Source: Cristatella mucedo (Eukaryota > Bryozoa > Phylactolaemata > Cristatellidae). Taken from it: 64,000 nt of DNA. The notes under the pieces were generated by a model. It was not told the origin of the DNA, searched no databases, and saw only the letters and a program-made list of their open reading frames with translations. Shown here in pieces: positions 1 to 12,313 of the stretch. Where the stretch lies: positions 77,501 through 141,500 of the forward strand of contig WPIO01000174.1 in NCBI GenBank assembly GCA_009760855.2, given 5' to 3'. Every line of letters begins with the position of its first letter. Position 1 is the stretch's first letter. A program made the position numbers and the translations under genes.

Positions 1-2429
1 AAGTCATTAAACAACATCAGGCCTTAATTTAAATTTTTAAAATATTTTTTATTATAATTTTATTTAAATTAAGCGGTATTCATTTAACCTCGGTTACTTC
101 TTCGTAAAGCGCCTGCACGGCTATCTAGCTCTCTTAGGACGCTACGCAAATGACGCATTATTATCATTATTATAATATCATAATATCCGTATCGTTACAG
201 TTATCAAGCGCCGCGACTGCCACTGCGACGCTCCCTTGGCTTTCCTTTTGGTTGCCCGCCGCACACTTGATTCTAGCAATTTAATTTAATTTTTTCAGTT
301 CACCTTTTTTTGAGACGATTAATCCTAGAATAAAGCTCTGTCTGACTTAGTCGCACACACTCAAAGCTCTGGCGGAGCTGTTTTCGTGCCGCCGGCTGCT
401 TCCTTCCGGCTGCTGTCGAGTGGATCACATCAAGAACCTACGTCATTGTCATCCCGTAGCCGTAAGCGGTAGTAGTGGTTGCTATGAGCCGCTTTTTATT
501 TTATTTATTAGCGAAACGTAAGGTAAAATATAAAATAATATAAAAATAAAAAATATAAAACGAGGAATCGCTCCCGCTGCGTTCTAGCGGCGGGAGAGCT
601 ACTTCCGGTTGAGTGCTTGGTCATCGATTCGACTACGCGCCAAGCGGCAGTCGCCTTCGCCACCCAGCGGCAGATGCGCTCTATTTTGGCTCTCGGAACT
701 CTCTCGGGGGTCGTCCGTCCGTTAAGGAAAGGTCAGGGGCAAGGAGCTCATGAAAGAGGAGCAGAGTGAGGGAAGGGTAAACGTGCTCCGCCGGAAATTG
801 GCCCCCGGTATCGGGCTGCCGAAGGTCAGAGGTCAAACTGCACCTGCAAGGTCACGACCGTTGCACAAGAAAGTGGTGCGCGGTTTCTTAAGTGATCGAT
901 GCTGACCGCTTCGCATTCAGGTTTCGCCTATCGGTAGTAGCGATGGAAGCCGTGGTGATTCAACTGATACAAATAATTTGCAATATACTCCTGACGGAGC
1001 TACAGCTCTTTAAGAAAGCCAGCAGGAATCGGAGCCTCGACCTCAACATACTTGTATTTGCAGTTATGGTCGCAGCATCACTGACGCTGCGACGCGCCAG
1101 AAATGGCTACATTCGCTGATGTTTCCCAGTATCATTTTCCGGAATCGTCTCAAATACTTTCCTGCTCTGCCGCCGATAAGCAAACCGCGAGAAGAAGGAG
1201 CGAGACAAAAATGTGAGCTCGGCGATCGTGGCCGGCCGCAATGGTCAGGCGAACAAACCGCCGCGCGTGGTGATTGCAGAGGTAGATATTTATCATCCCT
1301 TCCAGGTCAGGCACTTCTGTTTCATGCGAGCGCCTGACATTAGTTCTAAAAATAAACACGGGCCACAGCTTGAACCGCAACTAGCTGTAATAACGGGGAA
1401 CAACTCTCGCTAGCCCGTATCTGTCATAAAGGCAAGAGTTAGCCTTTGACCTCTGGCCCAAGATTTCTAGCTGCAGTCGTTCTTCGACCTGTGTATATAT
1501 ATTTACACACATATCAATGCGTTTATCCAAATTATAACTATCCGGATAGAAGACTTTTCTCGAACTTGTTCTACGTTAGAAAAAGCGGCGGATTCTCCCA
1601 TTGGCACCGTAACGTCTACGTTATAATATTATCGTTTTTTACTCTTTTTGAAAGTTTCGCCGACAAGGATTTCGAGCTAAACTGTATCTCTACGAATTAA
1701 AGCGAGCAAGTCCGCGGCAAGCTCGCGTCACGTGACTAAATGGCGCACTTCTTTCAAGTGGCAAGATGGCGCCGCGTTGTCTTCCGCGACGGAACTGCTG
1801 CGACTCAGCGAAGCGAGTCCACAGGCAATGAGCTGCTCGCTACTCAGATTACGCTTGTTGGTTGAGCGCGATTTTTATCACCTGCATACAGTACCTGTGC
1901 GTCTGCAATATTCCGAAGGAAAAATGGTAAGCCGAAACGCAGTTCGTACCGCCAATGATTTCGGAGACGTAGTGGGATGAGGCAAGTTTTCGCTACGGTG
2001 GCGCGTGTGCGCATAACGATCAGGAGAACTAAGGAGCGCCACTCAAGGTCATCCAAGGTCAATCGACCGAGGAGCTCGGACTGCATGCGGGCCCTCGCCG
2101 CCTTTTGTTCAATGTGAAAATCTCTTTTTTTACTTGTCTCAGGACTAACCCTATAGCAAACAGGATCAATTCAAGCGGGTGCACTACTCTGTAAAATTAA
2201 AATACTCTGTGTCGACTTGCGTGCGATAACATTCTCCGAACAATGGACCGAGTAGCGCTCCGTCCAACATCCCGCGAAAGTCACGTGCTCGTTCAGGCTC
2301 CCATCGCGCGCAGGAAAATGCGCCGCTGCGACGATTCGTCGACAAGCGCCGCCAGGCGGCGACAAAAAACGCACGAGTTTCAAGTGCTTAGTACGTGGTT
2401 TCGCCTCCGGAGGTACGGCGCTCGCTCTC
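1..2429. other. Unassigned sequence, no supported gene
   Basis: The first 900 bases begin AT-rich and become mixed in composition. Short ORFs are present on both strands, but none shows a recognisable domain, a repeated family or a convincing splice-site framework. A YY1-like AAGATGGCG motif lies near 1763. I see no LINE or SINE homology to the families that dominate the rest of the window. Confidence 0.4.
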
Positions 2430-2520
2430 CGCGACCGACCGAGGTCGTTCGTGGGTTAGAATCCTGCACTGGGCGATTCTTGATGGCCGACTGCAAGCCG
2501 CGGTGGCAGCCGTTGAGTAA
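2430..2520 (+). repeat. Degenerate SINE-A copy
   Basis: The segment reads as an eroded version of the SINE-A body seen at 23368, 39460 and 57058: an accgaggtcgt stretch, a tRNA box-B-like GGGTTAGAATCC, then the 'tgggcgattctt...gcaagc.gcggtggcagccgtt' body. The 3' tail is missing. Assignment is by alignment by eye to the better copies. Confidence 0.55.
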
Positions 2521-2521
2521 A

Positions 2522-2836
2522 ATGGCTGTTAGTTATCAGCTAATATCGTTACTTTTTGTTATTACGTTGTGGCGCCAAACCGCGAGCCACCCGGCTGCGA
2601 CCGTCAGCACCCGGATATCCGGACTACATCAGCACATCCGGGCATGTGCGAGATCTTTCCAGCTAGCCTCTCCGAGCCGAGCTATGCCCGCCTCTACTGT
2701 AGCTTCGAACGCCAACTTCCTTTGGACTGGTCTGTTGCAGTTTGTTAGTAGCAAGCGTCGTCGTTGTTTCTCGTTCACTTCCTCCTCAGTGCATGCCTTC
2801 GATTCCGACGCAAATATAATCAAATGTCAAATTTGA
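2522..2836 (+). CDS. Hypothetical 104-aa ORF with signal-like N-terminus
   Basis: The ORF starts in a strong context (A at -3, G at +4). It opens with a hydrophobic run (LISLLFVITLW), followed by polar residues, as a signal peptide or first exon of a secreted protein would. No family is recognised, the C-terminal half looks like ordinary noncoding translation, and its 5' edge abuts an old SINE-A copy. It may be a chance ORF. Confidence 0.15.
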   Translation: MAVSYQLISLLFVITLWRQTASHPAATVSTRISGLHQHIRACARSFQLASPSRAMPASTVASNANFLWTGLLQFVSSKRRRCFSFTSSSVHAFDSDANIIKCQI

Positions 2837-3789
2837 CGATATAATTAAATACTGCAATATATATAATATAAATAATATAATGCAGTCAAATCCTGTGAAA
2901 CTGTCGTGGCTTCTCTTGGCGTGCATTTCTCACTTCGAAAGCGAAGTGCTACTGGAATCAATAGCTTGATTTGAGTGTCTACAACTACGGCTCTTACTTC
3001 GACGCACGAGCATGACTTACGACGAGGTTCTTATCCGGGAGTTTCGCAGATGACGCTACCGATACATTTTCATATTAGCAAGATGGAAAGGCAATTGGCA
3101 AGATCAAGCTCCATTGACCAGAGAAGAAACACCGAGTTCATGCCAGAATTCTGCTGCTGCTGTAGCAGTGTCCATGATTGGAGAACAAATGTAGCCGGAT
3201 CGTTCGATAATTTGTGACTCACTTTCATTTGTCCCTCCATTCTCTTGCTGCGATTGGTCTTAAAAACAAAGGTTAGCTGACTTAAAAGCCCCATTTATTT
3301 AGCGGTAGGAGAGCCTTTAAGGCTAGTGTAACCGCTTGCAGTAGGCAGTAAAGGATCGCCGTAGGACTTCTCTGTAGAACTACTTTTCCAACTCTGGCTC
3401 AGCATCGCATCTGGCATGACATCATACTAGCTCATCTATCGTACCGCCCGGTCTTCTGACTGACTCAAGTAGTTTGGCTGTGCTTCCAATCCTATAGAGA
3501 CCGTGGCTTTGGTTCGTATGCTCCTAGAGCCCGGAACTCACTCGACTGACGTTACGACACCCTGCAGAGTTTGCAATTAAAAAAAGCTAAACACGAAGCT
3601 GTTCTTCACAGCGTTTGTTAGATGCTTATAGTGGTGCCACGGTTCTCGTTCTCACTCATCAATTAAAAGGCTTGCTTGACAACGTACGCGAAGCGCCTAG
3701 GTAGAGATTTACATCACTTAAGGCACAATAAAAAAGCCTCGCTCGTTCTTATTATTCTCATGCTGGCTAATCTGCATCCAGGATTTTCA
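2837..3789. other. Unassigned sequence
   Basis: No coding region, tRNA-like promoter or family repeat was recognised here. The short ORFs on both strands lack domains. Confidence 0.4.
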
Positions 3790-6150
3790 ATTGCCAAATT
3801 GGACATTTTATGAAAAGATTAACTAGTAAAACTCATTTATTCAAAGACTACTCGTGCCTAAGGACACTAAGAGGTGCCTTCACTTTTACTATGTTTCTTA
3901 AATCTGTTTGTGATGCAGGTCTTCTTGATCTGCTTCCAGACTCGACCGGCAGCCTCGATACCCTCACTGATGCGATGAACACGACACTCAGGAGTGCTCT
4001 TGACAAGCATGCTCCCGTTCGCTCTATCCGTGTTCAAAGTCGTGGGGATTCCTTTCAATTTACAAAAAAACTCCTTAAGATGCGCCGGGTTAAACACAGG
4101 CTGCAACGTCGTTTCAAGAAATCGGGGTCTGAGGCAGATCTAATCAATTTTAAAGACTTCGAGTTTACACCCGAAGGCTTAAAAAACCAGGGTTTCTTTT
4201 TTCATTAGAAAGCTGAATTCCTGCCAGTCGGACACTAAACAGATTTATAAGACAGTAAACCATTTACTGGCCAATGCTGTCAGGTCTGACTCCCCAGATA
4301 TTAAGGGCTCAGCCGAAAAGTTTTCAGCCTTCTTTACTGAAAAAATTGTGCCCATTCGTGCCTCCATTAAGCCCCCTCTGACCAAAGCAATCGCCGTTCC
4401 TCAACCTGTGACCTTCCTTCAAGGTTCTCCGACGTTTCTGCCTGTGATGTGGCTGCTTTAACAAGGTATAGCAAAAGGAGCTCGTCTCCTGAAGACCCTA
4501 TACCTTCATCTCTGTGGTCTTCACTGGCAGACCAACTTAACCCTACGAAACCAAGATTTTTAATGCTTCTTTGGGAAGAGGGGTCGTCCCCAAGTCCTTC
4601 AAATCGGCAATCGTTGTACCTATTCTTAAAACGTCTGGATTAGACACAGCGGTCCTAGCAAACTATCGTCCAGTTTCCCTTCTTATCAAAGATTCTTGAA
4701 AAAATTGTTGCCAAGCAGCTGGTTGAACATATTGAAAATAATGAAATGTCAGAAACATTTCAATCAGGGTTCAAGAGGCAGCACTCCACTGAAACTGCTC
4801 TCCTCCGTGTTAACTATGACATTCTACGTGGCAACGACGACGAGAATGTCACTGCCCTAGCTCTGCTAGATCTGTCTGATGCCTTCGAAACCATTGATCA
4901 CGAAGTTCTGCTTGAACAATTGAGAATAACGATCGGTCTGGCAGACGAAGCACTGGCGTGGCTTAAATCATACTTGTCTGATCGTGTAAAATCCGTGTCG
5001 TGTGGGGGTCAGGTCTCATACACGAGAAGGGTCACCTGTGGAGTCCCTAAAGGGTCTGTACTTGGTCCCTTGCTGTTCTCCATTTATACACAACCCCTGG
5101 GAAAAGTGATTAAGGCCCATGGAATAGGATATCACTTCTATGCTGACGATACTCAGCTGTATTTGTCATTCAAACCGTCGGAATCTGCTGTGGCAACTGA
5201 GAAACTGAATGCTTGCCTTGCCGATTTTCGAACCTGGATGTCAGAAAACTTCCTGAATTTAAATGATGATAAAACCGAACTGCTGCTCATAGGACACCCT
5301 AAACCTGTGGCTGGATTAAAAGGCTTTGCTGTTCTAATAGGTAATAATGTTGTGCGACCATCACCACGTGCTCGAAATTTAGGCGTCGTGTTCGACAGCT
5401 GCCTCAATTTCCAAAGCTTCATTCAGAAGTCTGCCACTACAGCTAGCTATCACATCCGATCCCTATCCAAGATTATGACCTATCTTTCACAGTGGCTTGC
5501 TAAAGATTTAACTAGCTCTTTAGTTATGTCTCGACTTGATTATTGTAATTCCCTTTTGGCTGGACTGCCAAAGAAAGCTATTAGGCCACTACAGCTGACA
5601 CTGAATATGGCTGCAAGGCTGGTCTTCAAGTCCCAGCGGTTTGAGCATGTGTCTCCTTTGCTGAAAGAGCTAGGATGGTTGCCGGTTGAGCAACGGATAC
5701 AGAGCAAAGTTCTTACACTGACCCACAAGGCCCGCCACGGCTTGGCTCCTTCGTACCTAGCTGAACTGCTGCATCAGTTTCAGCCTGTTCGCGCCCTCAG
5801 GTCCTAAGTGGACAATAAATTAGCTGTTCCTTTCCTCCGCTTATAAACCGTTGGCGACAGAAGCTTTGGCTCTGCAGGTCCTAGAATGTGGAACTCGCTT
5901 CCACAATTCTTAAGCAACGACAACTACTCTCCAACTGTCGACTATGGCACATCCTTTTCAGCGGTCCTGAGCTGCTACTTCTATGCTACTCACTACCTCC
6001 ACTGCTCTCCTGACTCTGCTATGCGTCTCACTTTCTGTTTGTTGCGTGAGACGAAGTCTGTTGGCTACCGAATGCTTACCGAAAGCCGCTTAGGCTGTGA
6101 GTGCGCTATACAAAACTCTCCTGTTACAGATGGAGATACATTACATTACT
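3790..6150 (+). mobile_element. LINE-B copy 1 (L2/CR1-like), 5'-truncated, broken ORF
   Basis: A non-LTR retrotransposon beginning in the linker between endonuclease and reverse transcriptase ('DKHAPVRSI...', about 4000) and running through RT to the 3' UTR. The RT core is readable at 4746-5807 with STETALL, LDLSDAFETIDH, GVPKGSVLGPLLF and the catalytic FYADDTQLYL near 5145. The frame is broken by stops or frameshifts near 4208, 4440 and 4640, and the canonical GVPQGS carries K for Q. The 3' end closes with a short ACATT-type tail at about 6138-6150. It is a dead copy, related to but distinct from LINE-A. Confidence 0.85.
4746..5807 (+). pseudogene. LINE-B reverse transcriptase fragment
   Basis: A 353-residue open stretch carries the RT palm of LINE-B: QSGFKRQHSTETALL at the start, the aspartate motif (LDLSDAFETIDH), GVPKGSVLGP, and FYADDTQLYL with both catalytic aspartates. 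Upstream RT fingers lie in another frame, so no complete polyprotein is encoded. The start codon is merely the first Met after the break. Confidence 0.8.
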
Positions 6151-6284
6151 ATCACGTGCAGACAATCCTGCCAAAGCAAAGAGATGACTTGAATGCTATT
6201 ACAAGAAACGGTCTGAGACATCTTGCTTGTTATACACATTACCTTACGAGTTTACTTATAAAGTTAGGAATGCCAGAGCTTTAA

Positions 6285-6760
6285 TAATAGTGTTAATAAT
6301 AATAAATTTGTTATAGCACCTTCAGAGAGCTCAATCCCTTTCTAAGCGCTTCACATTTGCTGGAAAGCAAACGCGATCGAATGGTGAGTAGTATCATGCT
6401 TGATAAACAGCATGAGTAAAATGGTTAGAGGTGACATGCACAGGGTCAGCATGCAAGTGTGGTTAGTGGCAGTAGCTTGCAACAGTGTCAGCACCCATAA
6501 GCACATAAAGGACGAATCACAGGTAACCACTCAATGCTGTAATAAAAAGATGCGTTTATAGTTTCAGTTTAAATGTGGTCAAGTCAGGGGATGTCGTGAC
6601 GGAAGTCGGAAGCGAGTTCCAGGCTTTGGTAGCATACGAACTAAAGGCACTGTCTCCAAAGGATTTGAGGTTCTTGAGAGGTATTGGTAAACGATTAGAC
6701 TCTGAAAGGCAGCATGCTATGTTTGTCATTTTTCAGGCATGCAAGTAAATTAACGATTAG
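6285..6760 (-). mobile_element. LINE-A 3' fragment
   Basis: Begins, on the complementary strand, with the ATT-type tail and the LINE-A terminal hairpin (AGAGA/TCTCT). It continues through the 3' UTR ('gcatgctgaccctgtgcatgt') into the degraded C-terminal coding region. It lies directly behind LINE-B copy 1 in opposite orientation. Confidence 0.75.
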
Positions 6761-7534
6761 AATAAAATGCTGGCTTCAGTAACTTCTTTGGCAGAAGCTG
6801 TGGATCAATTGGCCAGCAGCCTGCAGCCACTGGTTGGGGATTCGTGCTTGCTTAATCAGCTCACGATATAAAGGGCAGCCGGTGCAATTAGCTGCCAAAT
6901 TCCTGGCAGCAGGCTGCCACAAAGCTTGGCCTCACTCGGAAGTGGTGGATCCCGACTTTCAGCATATGCCACCTTTGTCACAACACCCTAAGAAGCAAAG
7001 TGAGTGACCAAGTCACGATTGTGTCTATTGTCATTCAATGCTGACGGCATCCTGGTGGGATCACTGTCAACAAAGCATGGGTTTTGTCCACGTCAGCCAA
7101 CGTCGGGGCACATGACTGTACATAGCTAGCTACTGGCAGCCTTAGGAGTCAGTCAAACTTGTGTGTTCTGATATCGTTGTCAAACTTTCTCTGCCGGTCG
7201 CGAAGGTATAGCCAAAGATGGTTGAAGGAGTTTAAACGTGTCCAAGGCCAAGGCCAATCTCACGAGGCCAAAGGTGCATGCTGCCAGGGGGACAACCTTA
7301 GTGGGGGAGAGGGCTGCCAGCTTCATTAACTCTGGGGCGGATGCAGCTGCTCCTTTAAACTCCGTAGCTACAATACTCTTAAACTTTCGAAATTACCTTT
7401 CTTTGAAGGTGCTGCTAACATATGAGTTTGACTGAGACTCTAGAAGTCCTTGCCTGACCAGCACGGCATGCAGAAACAGTGCCAGCCGCTCAGGTCAACA
7501 CCACAGTGCTATTTATCACAGCATTTAGTGGGTC
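6761..7534. other. Unassigned sequence
   Basis: No gene or clear repeat was recognised. An ORF at 7238-7435 lacks any recognisable motif. Confidence 0.35.
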
Positions 7535-7825
7535 TGTGATTCGTCCTTAAAAAACACCTATTTAGGACAGCATTTAGTGGGTCCCTGTGATTCGTCCTTC
7601 ATGAGCTTATGTGTGCTGACACTGTGCATGCTGCCACTAACCACACTTGCATGCTGACCCTGTGCATGTCACCCCTAAAAATATTATTCATGCTGTTTAT
7701 CAAGAATGATATTACTCACTATTCAATCGTGTTTCCCTTTGCAGCAAATGTAAAGTGGCTAGAATGAGATTGAGTTCTCCGAGGGCGCTATAACAAATGC
7801 ATTATTATTATTATTATTATTATGT
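7535..7825 (+). mobile_element. LINE-A 3' end
   Basis: Matches the 14320-14590 end of the long LINE-A copy: 'cctatttaggacagcatttagtgggtcc', the 3' UTR, the terminal hairpin (weakened here) and an ATT repeat tail at about 7801-7822. There is a short internal duplication of the 'gcatttagtgggtc' segment near 7523 and 7568. Confidence 0.8.
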
Positions 7826-7868
7826 GGCTGCTTAGGGATATATACACATTACATAAATGTAAATAAAC

Positions 7869-8212
<344 letters not shown>

Positions 8213-8799
8213 ATATGGGTATACTCTTCATCTCCTCCAGCAACTTAACAAAGCTGAGAACACTCAGCCGACTCAGCTAGAGGAGAGTTTTCTATAGCGA
8301 TTGCAAAGGCTTAACCAGCATCCGCATGTGCATAATATGAACAGCCCCATCTCAGAAACAAAGCCAAGGCCAGGAGTTTCGCCGAGTCAGGAGGGCAGGC
8401 GACAAAGTAATCGACACGGCAAAGGGATCGACGGCGAGGCCGCACATGTCACTTGGGGCCACTGTCTGCCGGCTCAAACCACTACAGATTGGTTGGGAGT
8501 GCATGCATCAAGCACCGAGGTGAGTAGCCAGGAGTGGTCCCCCCCCCAACGGTATGCTGGTGCAAGCAGCCACGTCATGGCATCGCGGTTCCACGAGTAC
8601 GAGCCACACCCCCAACAGCTTCTCCACCGTTTCTCTGACTGCACAGTTAGCAAACCGAAAGAAAACTTACAGCTTGGAGCTCTTACAGCTAGGAGGTAGG
8701 GTAGGGGTGAGAGATTGTAGGAGGCAAGGCAGGCTGTCATTTCAACTGTGCAGGAGTCAAATGTCAGGCTTTGCATTTTTTGAGTTATTGATAATATCA
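8213..8799. other. Unassigned sequence
   Basis: Overlapping ORFs are present on both strands, but none has recognisable domains, and no repeat family was identified. Confidence 0.35.
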
Positions 8800-9330
8800 A
8801 GGCACAAATGTAGTGCCCCAAGAGAATGAAATCCTTTCAAGGCACTTTACATATGCTGGATTGGAAGCATGTCGTCAAGTCAGGGGATGTCGAGACGTCC
8901 GCCGGGAAGTGAGCTCCAGGCTTTGTGAGGATACAAACTAAACACACGGTCTAAACACAACGAATTTGCAGTTGGTTCGAGACAAAGCTAACGACTCGAG
9001 TCAGGAAAGCAGGTGATACGATACCTAGCCTGGTTGGGAAGATGGTCCGGAAAGGTAGACCAGAGGGAGCTGACAGTGAATGAGATCGACCCCCCCTAAT
9101 GTAATGTAATGTATCTCCGTCAGTAACTCCACAAAGTCATAAAGACCATGGATGTCAATATGCTGCTTGCTTTACAGGGAGGGAGCCAGTACAGGTCAAA
9201 GGTGAGAAATGGTGAGCAACGTGGCATCTCGACAGATAAGCCCAGCTGCTCAGAGTTTTGTACCAACGGCGAGTGCTCCGAGCAGCAGGACTTGCCAAAA
9301 AGCAACTTACAGCATATGGAGCGTAGAGCG
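8800..9330 (-). mobile_element. Degraded LINE-A 3' region carrying a LINE-B tail insert
   Basis: On the minus strand, 8800-9085 aligns with the LINE-A end. About 9098-9165 instead shows the LINE-B terminus (repeated TGTAA, then 'gtatctccgtcagtaactccac'). From 9166 the LINE-A RT C-terminal region resumes ('gacctgtactggctcc' on the complement). The order implies LINE-B inserted into an older LINE-A copy. Confidence 0.6.
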
Positions 9331-9529
9331 GCTTGGCTGAGCCTGACATACTACGGATACATAGTTCGGAGGAGCAAGAATGTGAGAGGCGCGATATTTC
9401 ATTAGTTGCAGCCAACACTGCGAAAACTATCTCTACTAGGAACAGATCTATTACAAACGACCTGGTTCATACACAAGGCAAAAGGTGGACAGCAAAAGTC
9501 AGTTCAACGATATATAATATGCTACGAAT

Positions 9530-9599
9530 CCTACGAAAGATGAACGGGATAAATATATCGTGACATAATTATTATAAACTCTCGAAATAACAACTCTCT
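9530..9599 (+). repeat. 70-bp direct repeat, left copy
   Basis: This block is nearly identical (two differences by eye) to 10445-10514, in the same orientation, with 845 bp between. The sequence flanking the two copies differs, so they are boundaries of something rather than part of one large tandem duplication. The repeats do not start TG or end CA, so a classical LTR is not supported. Confidence 0.8.
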
Positions 9600-10444
9600 G
9601 CTGCGAAAAATTTAGCGTTAGGCTCGAGGCGAACGTGGCAACTGGTGAAACAAACAAGCACGTGCCGGTCGGTGAGTCGTTGAGCTACGCCATTCGCTTT
9701 CACACACTTGTCACGAGTCTGCCCGAGTCTCCTGTCATATCATCTGCAATGTAAAGGCAGCTATATTCGCACCCTCGCTAGCTCTGCCTGTAGATCTTTG
9801 CGTCCTGTCTGCACTCACGGAGCGCTATCGACTTCAAATTGGCGAGCACATCTCGCACGGTTTGTGCCGGCTAGCCTACTAACGAGTGGGTGGCGCTGTA
9901 GGCGACAGCGGACGCACCGAGCTGTGACGACGTGCTATGACCGCGCAACCCTCGCTAGTTAGGGCGGCGGCGGAACGCTTGCAACGTGCAAAGACCGGAA
10001 GCAAGCAACACGCCTCCGATAGAACACCAACACTCAACATTCCTCACAAAGCGCAAGCAAAAACACCGTATTAGTAGATGCACAACGATAGCCTGTATTC
10101 TACGGCTGATACACACCCGGGTGACTACCTGCTGACTCGCTACCAGGCTCGCAGCAGCTCACACTCAGCGCTAGACACACCGACTGGCAGACCGTCGCTC
10201 CAAGGAACGAGCGACTGCGGTCAGACACAAGCCTTATGTAGTAGCCAACTCATAGGTCGCAATAATAACTATCGCATATAATCTTGCATAATGCTGCACA
10301 CGAGCCTCAGCTTATTGGGGCTATTTCACATGCATCCTAATTCAGCGGCAAAGCTCATAGGTCTTAATCGAGGCTCAGCTGTCGCGCTCATAGCTCATAA
10401 TCGCGGGGCATTACAGCCATTTCGTAAGCACCTTCCTAAGCGCA
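9600..10444. other. Segment between 70-bp direct repeats
   Basis: It holds no recognisable ORF domain. The sequence is moderately CpG-containing, with short internal similarities such as repeated 'gctcata' words around 10350-10400. It could be the interior of a small terminal-repeat element or unrelated host DNA. Confidence 0.3.
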
Positions 10445-10506
10445 CCTACGAAAGATGAACGTGATAAATATATCGTGACATAATTATTATAAACTCTTGA
10501 AATAAC

Positions 10507-10514
<8 letters not shown>
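10445..10514 (+). repeat. 70-bp direct repeat, right copy
   Basis: Partner of 9530-9599 with two apparent differences. Its 3' edge merges into a (CT)n run, which may have grown from the repeat's terminal CTCTCT. Confidence 0.8.

Positions 10515-10577
<63 letters not shown>
10509..10577. repeat. (CT)n microsatellite
   Basis: About 69 bp of uninterrupted CT dinucleotides. Confidence 0.97.
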
Positions 10578-10578
<1 letters not shown>

Positions 10579-10609
10579 AAAGCACTAGCGCATAATGCTT
10601 TACGTATCG

Positions 10610-12140
10610 GATGACCTCACCATAATCGTGCCCGCCCCGGCCGACAGGCGACCCCGATTTCGACTCACGAGATGTCGCTAGCCTCGGATCCGAGCGGCGC
10701 TTCCTCACCGTCGCCAGCGGATTAATCCGACAGCCTTCTCAGCGAGCTAAGAGCGGACTGCTTCTCTTCCCGTCGGTCGGCGGGGCCGCAGCGACGCGCA
10801 TCGTCCAGATTTGCGGCGTTCGAGCGTCGAAGCCGGGTGAACTTGCAGGTATGAGCGAGCGAGGGAGACGTCGCTTTACCGAGCCGTGCGACCGCTGGCG
10901 GACGAGACGCGCGGCGGCAAGGAAGGGCAATCCCGGAAGCGTACGCCGTAGACCGGCTAGAGCGAGCGCTCTCGTGTTTGCCGTGCACGCTCGACCGGAT
11001 GTCGACCGCGGACGCCGCCGCAGCGCGACAGTCGCGCTAGGCGAGCGGAGACGCGCGCGGATAGACGTACTGGCTCAAAGGTTTTTTTTTCTTCAGAGGA
11101 CTGCCCGAGTAGCGCCGTTGGTCTTGAATGTCGGTCGGGAATGCGCCGTCGAATGAGGCAGTCGCCATAGAGGGACGCGGTCGCCCGCTCGCCCGCTGTC
11201 GGGCGACCGCGCCCCTCTCCACAGTCTTAACGACATCGTGCCTGCGGCTGAGAGTCTGATTCGTAATTACCGAAAGCCCGAGCGTAAACTGAATTTGGAA
11301 AAAATCTGACTAATTTTATAAATTCTGCTTAATGAAATCGGTGAAGCTTTTTATAATTAGAGATTCGACCAGTCAGTCAGCTTCAGAAGTGGGCGCTCGG
11401 ATTTTGGATGGTGGACTCGAGCGAGCGGCAGCCCGGCCCCGGTCCCATCTGTCGCACCTCGTCCGCGCCCTACGCTCGCGCCGCCGCCGCCGTACAGCGG
11501 ACGCGCCATTCCGCCGCTCATCATCCTACCGAGCTGCGTCGCTCGCCTCGTCGACTGGCCATGCGGAGCCGCGCGTAGGGCCATCGAGAGCTCGACGCCG
11601 CGACGCCCGAGAGCGCGCGCGCGAGAGGGAGAGAGAGAGAGGAGAGCCCGCGTGACTTGGCCGCTCCACCTCTGGTAATTTACGCTCGCCGAGCAGCCGC
11701 GCCGCGATGCTCTGGGTAGTACGCAGTGGTAGTGCACGCAGTCGCTGCATTTTCTCAAGCCCTCGTTGCCAGAGCATGGAACGGAGCCCTCGGCATTCGC
11801 ACCGCGCGACGAGCCATATGGAAGTGGACGCTCCAGCGGCGACGGCGGCCTTTGAATTGCCGGCGCCGGCGAGCGCGCTGAAGCGATCGAGCAGCGCGCC
11901 GACCATAAACCTGCTGTGCGCCGCAGCCGCCACCGACGACGACGCCGAAGTCGCCGAACGCTTCCCGAGGCGCAGGTACGTGCTGGCGTCGTGGCGGCGC
12001 GCGAGGCTGCCGCCGGTGCGGCTGCTCTGTCCCGCGCGGCGGCGGCGATGTCCTTTCGTCCTTGGTTGCCTCATGCCAGATCGGTGTCGCCGCATCAGGT
12101 CGACCGCGACCACCGGCCCACAGCGGCTCAGCCGTTTCGT
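10610..12140 (+). promoter_or_regulatory. CpG-rich promoter region around PABIR exon 1
   Basis: This segment is markedly richer in CG dinucleotides than its surroundings and contains the first coding exon of the PABIR gene. Numerous overlapping arginine/alanine-rich ORFs on both strands are by-products of the composition. No TATA box at a fixed distance was identified, so the transcription start is not placed; a short GA run lies at about 11624-11641. Confidence 0.5.
11776..11975 (+). CDS. PABIR1: PABIR exon 1 (residues 1-66, phase 2 end)
   Basis: The start at 11776 has A at -3 and G at +4. A downstream Met at 11818 (MEVDAP, resembling the family's MELDLE) is a weaker context but possible alternative, and an upstream in-frame Met at 11707 is less likely. 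The exon encodes the KRSSSAPTINLL block, matching the conserved RSNSAP region. The donor is CGCAG|GTACGT, leaving AG to be completed by the C of exon 2. Confidence 0.85.
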
Positions 12141-12179
12141 CTCAATGCTAAATTATTTTTCTAGTTCAGCTGCAGTTGC

Positions 12180-12218
<39 letters not shown>

Positions 12219-12222
12219 TGAG

Positions 12223-12313
<91 letters not shown>

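Noticed and set aside
10851-11700. Arg/Ala-rich ORFs upstream of PABIR exon 1
   Set aside because: They overlap on both strands in a CpG-rich region, show no family similarity, and are explained by base composition.
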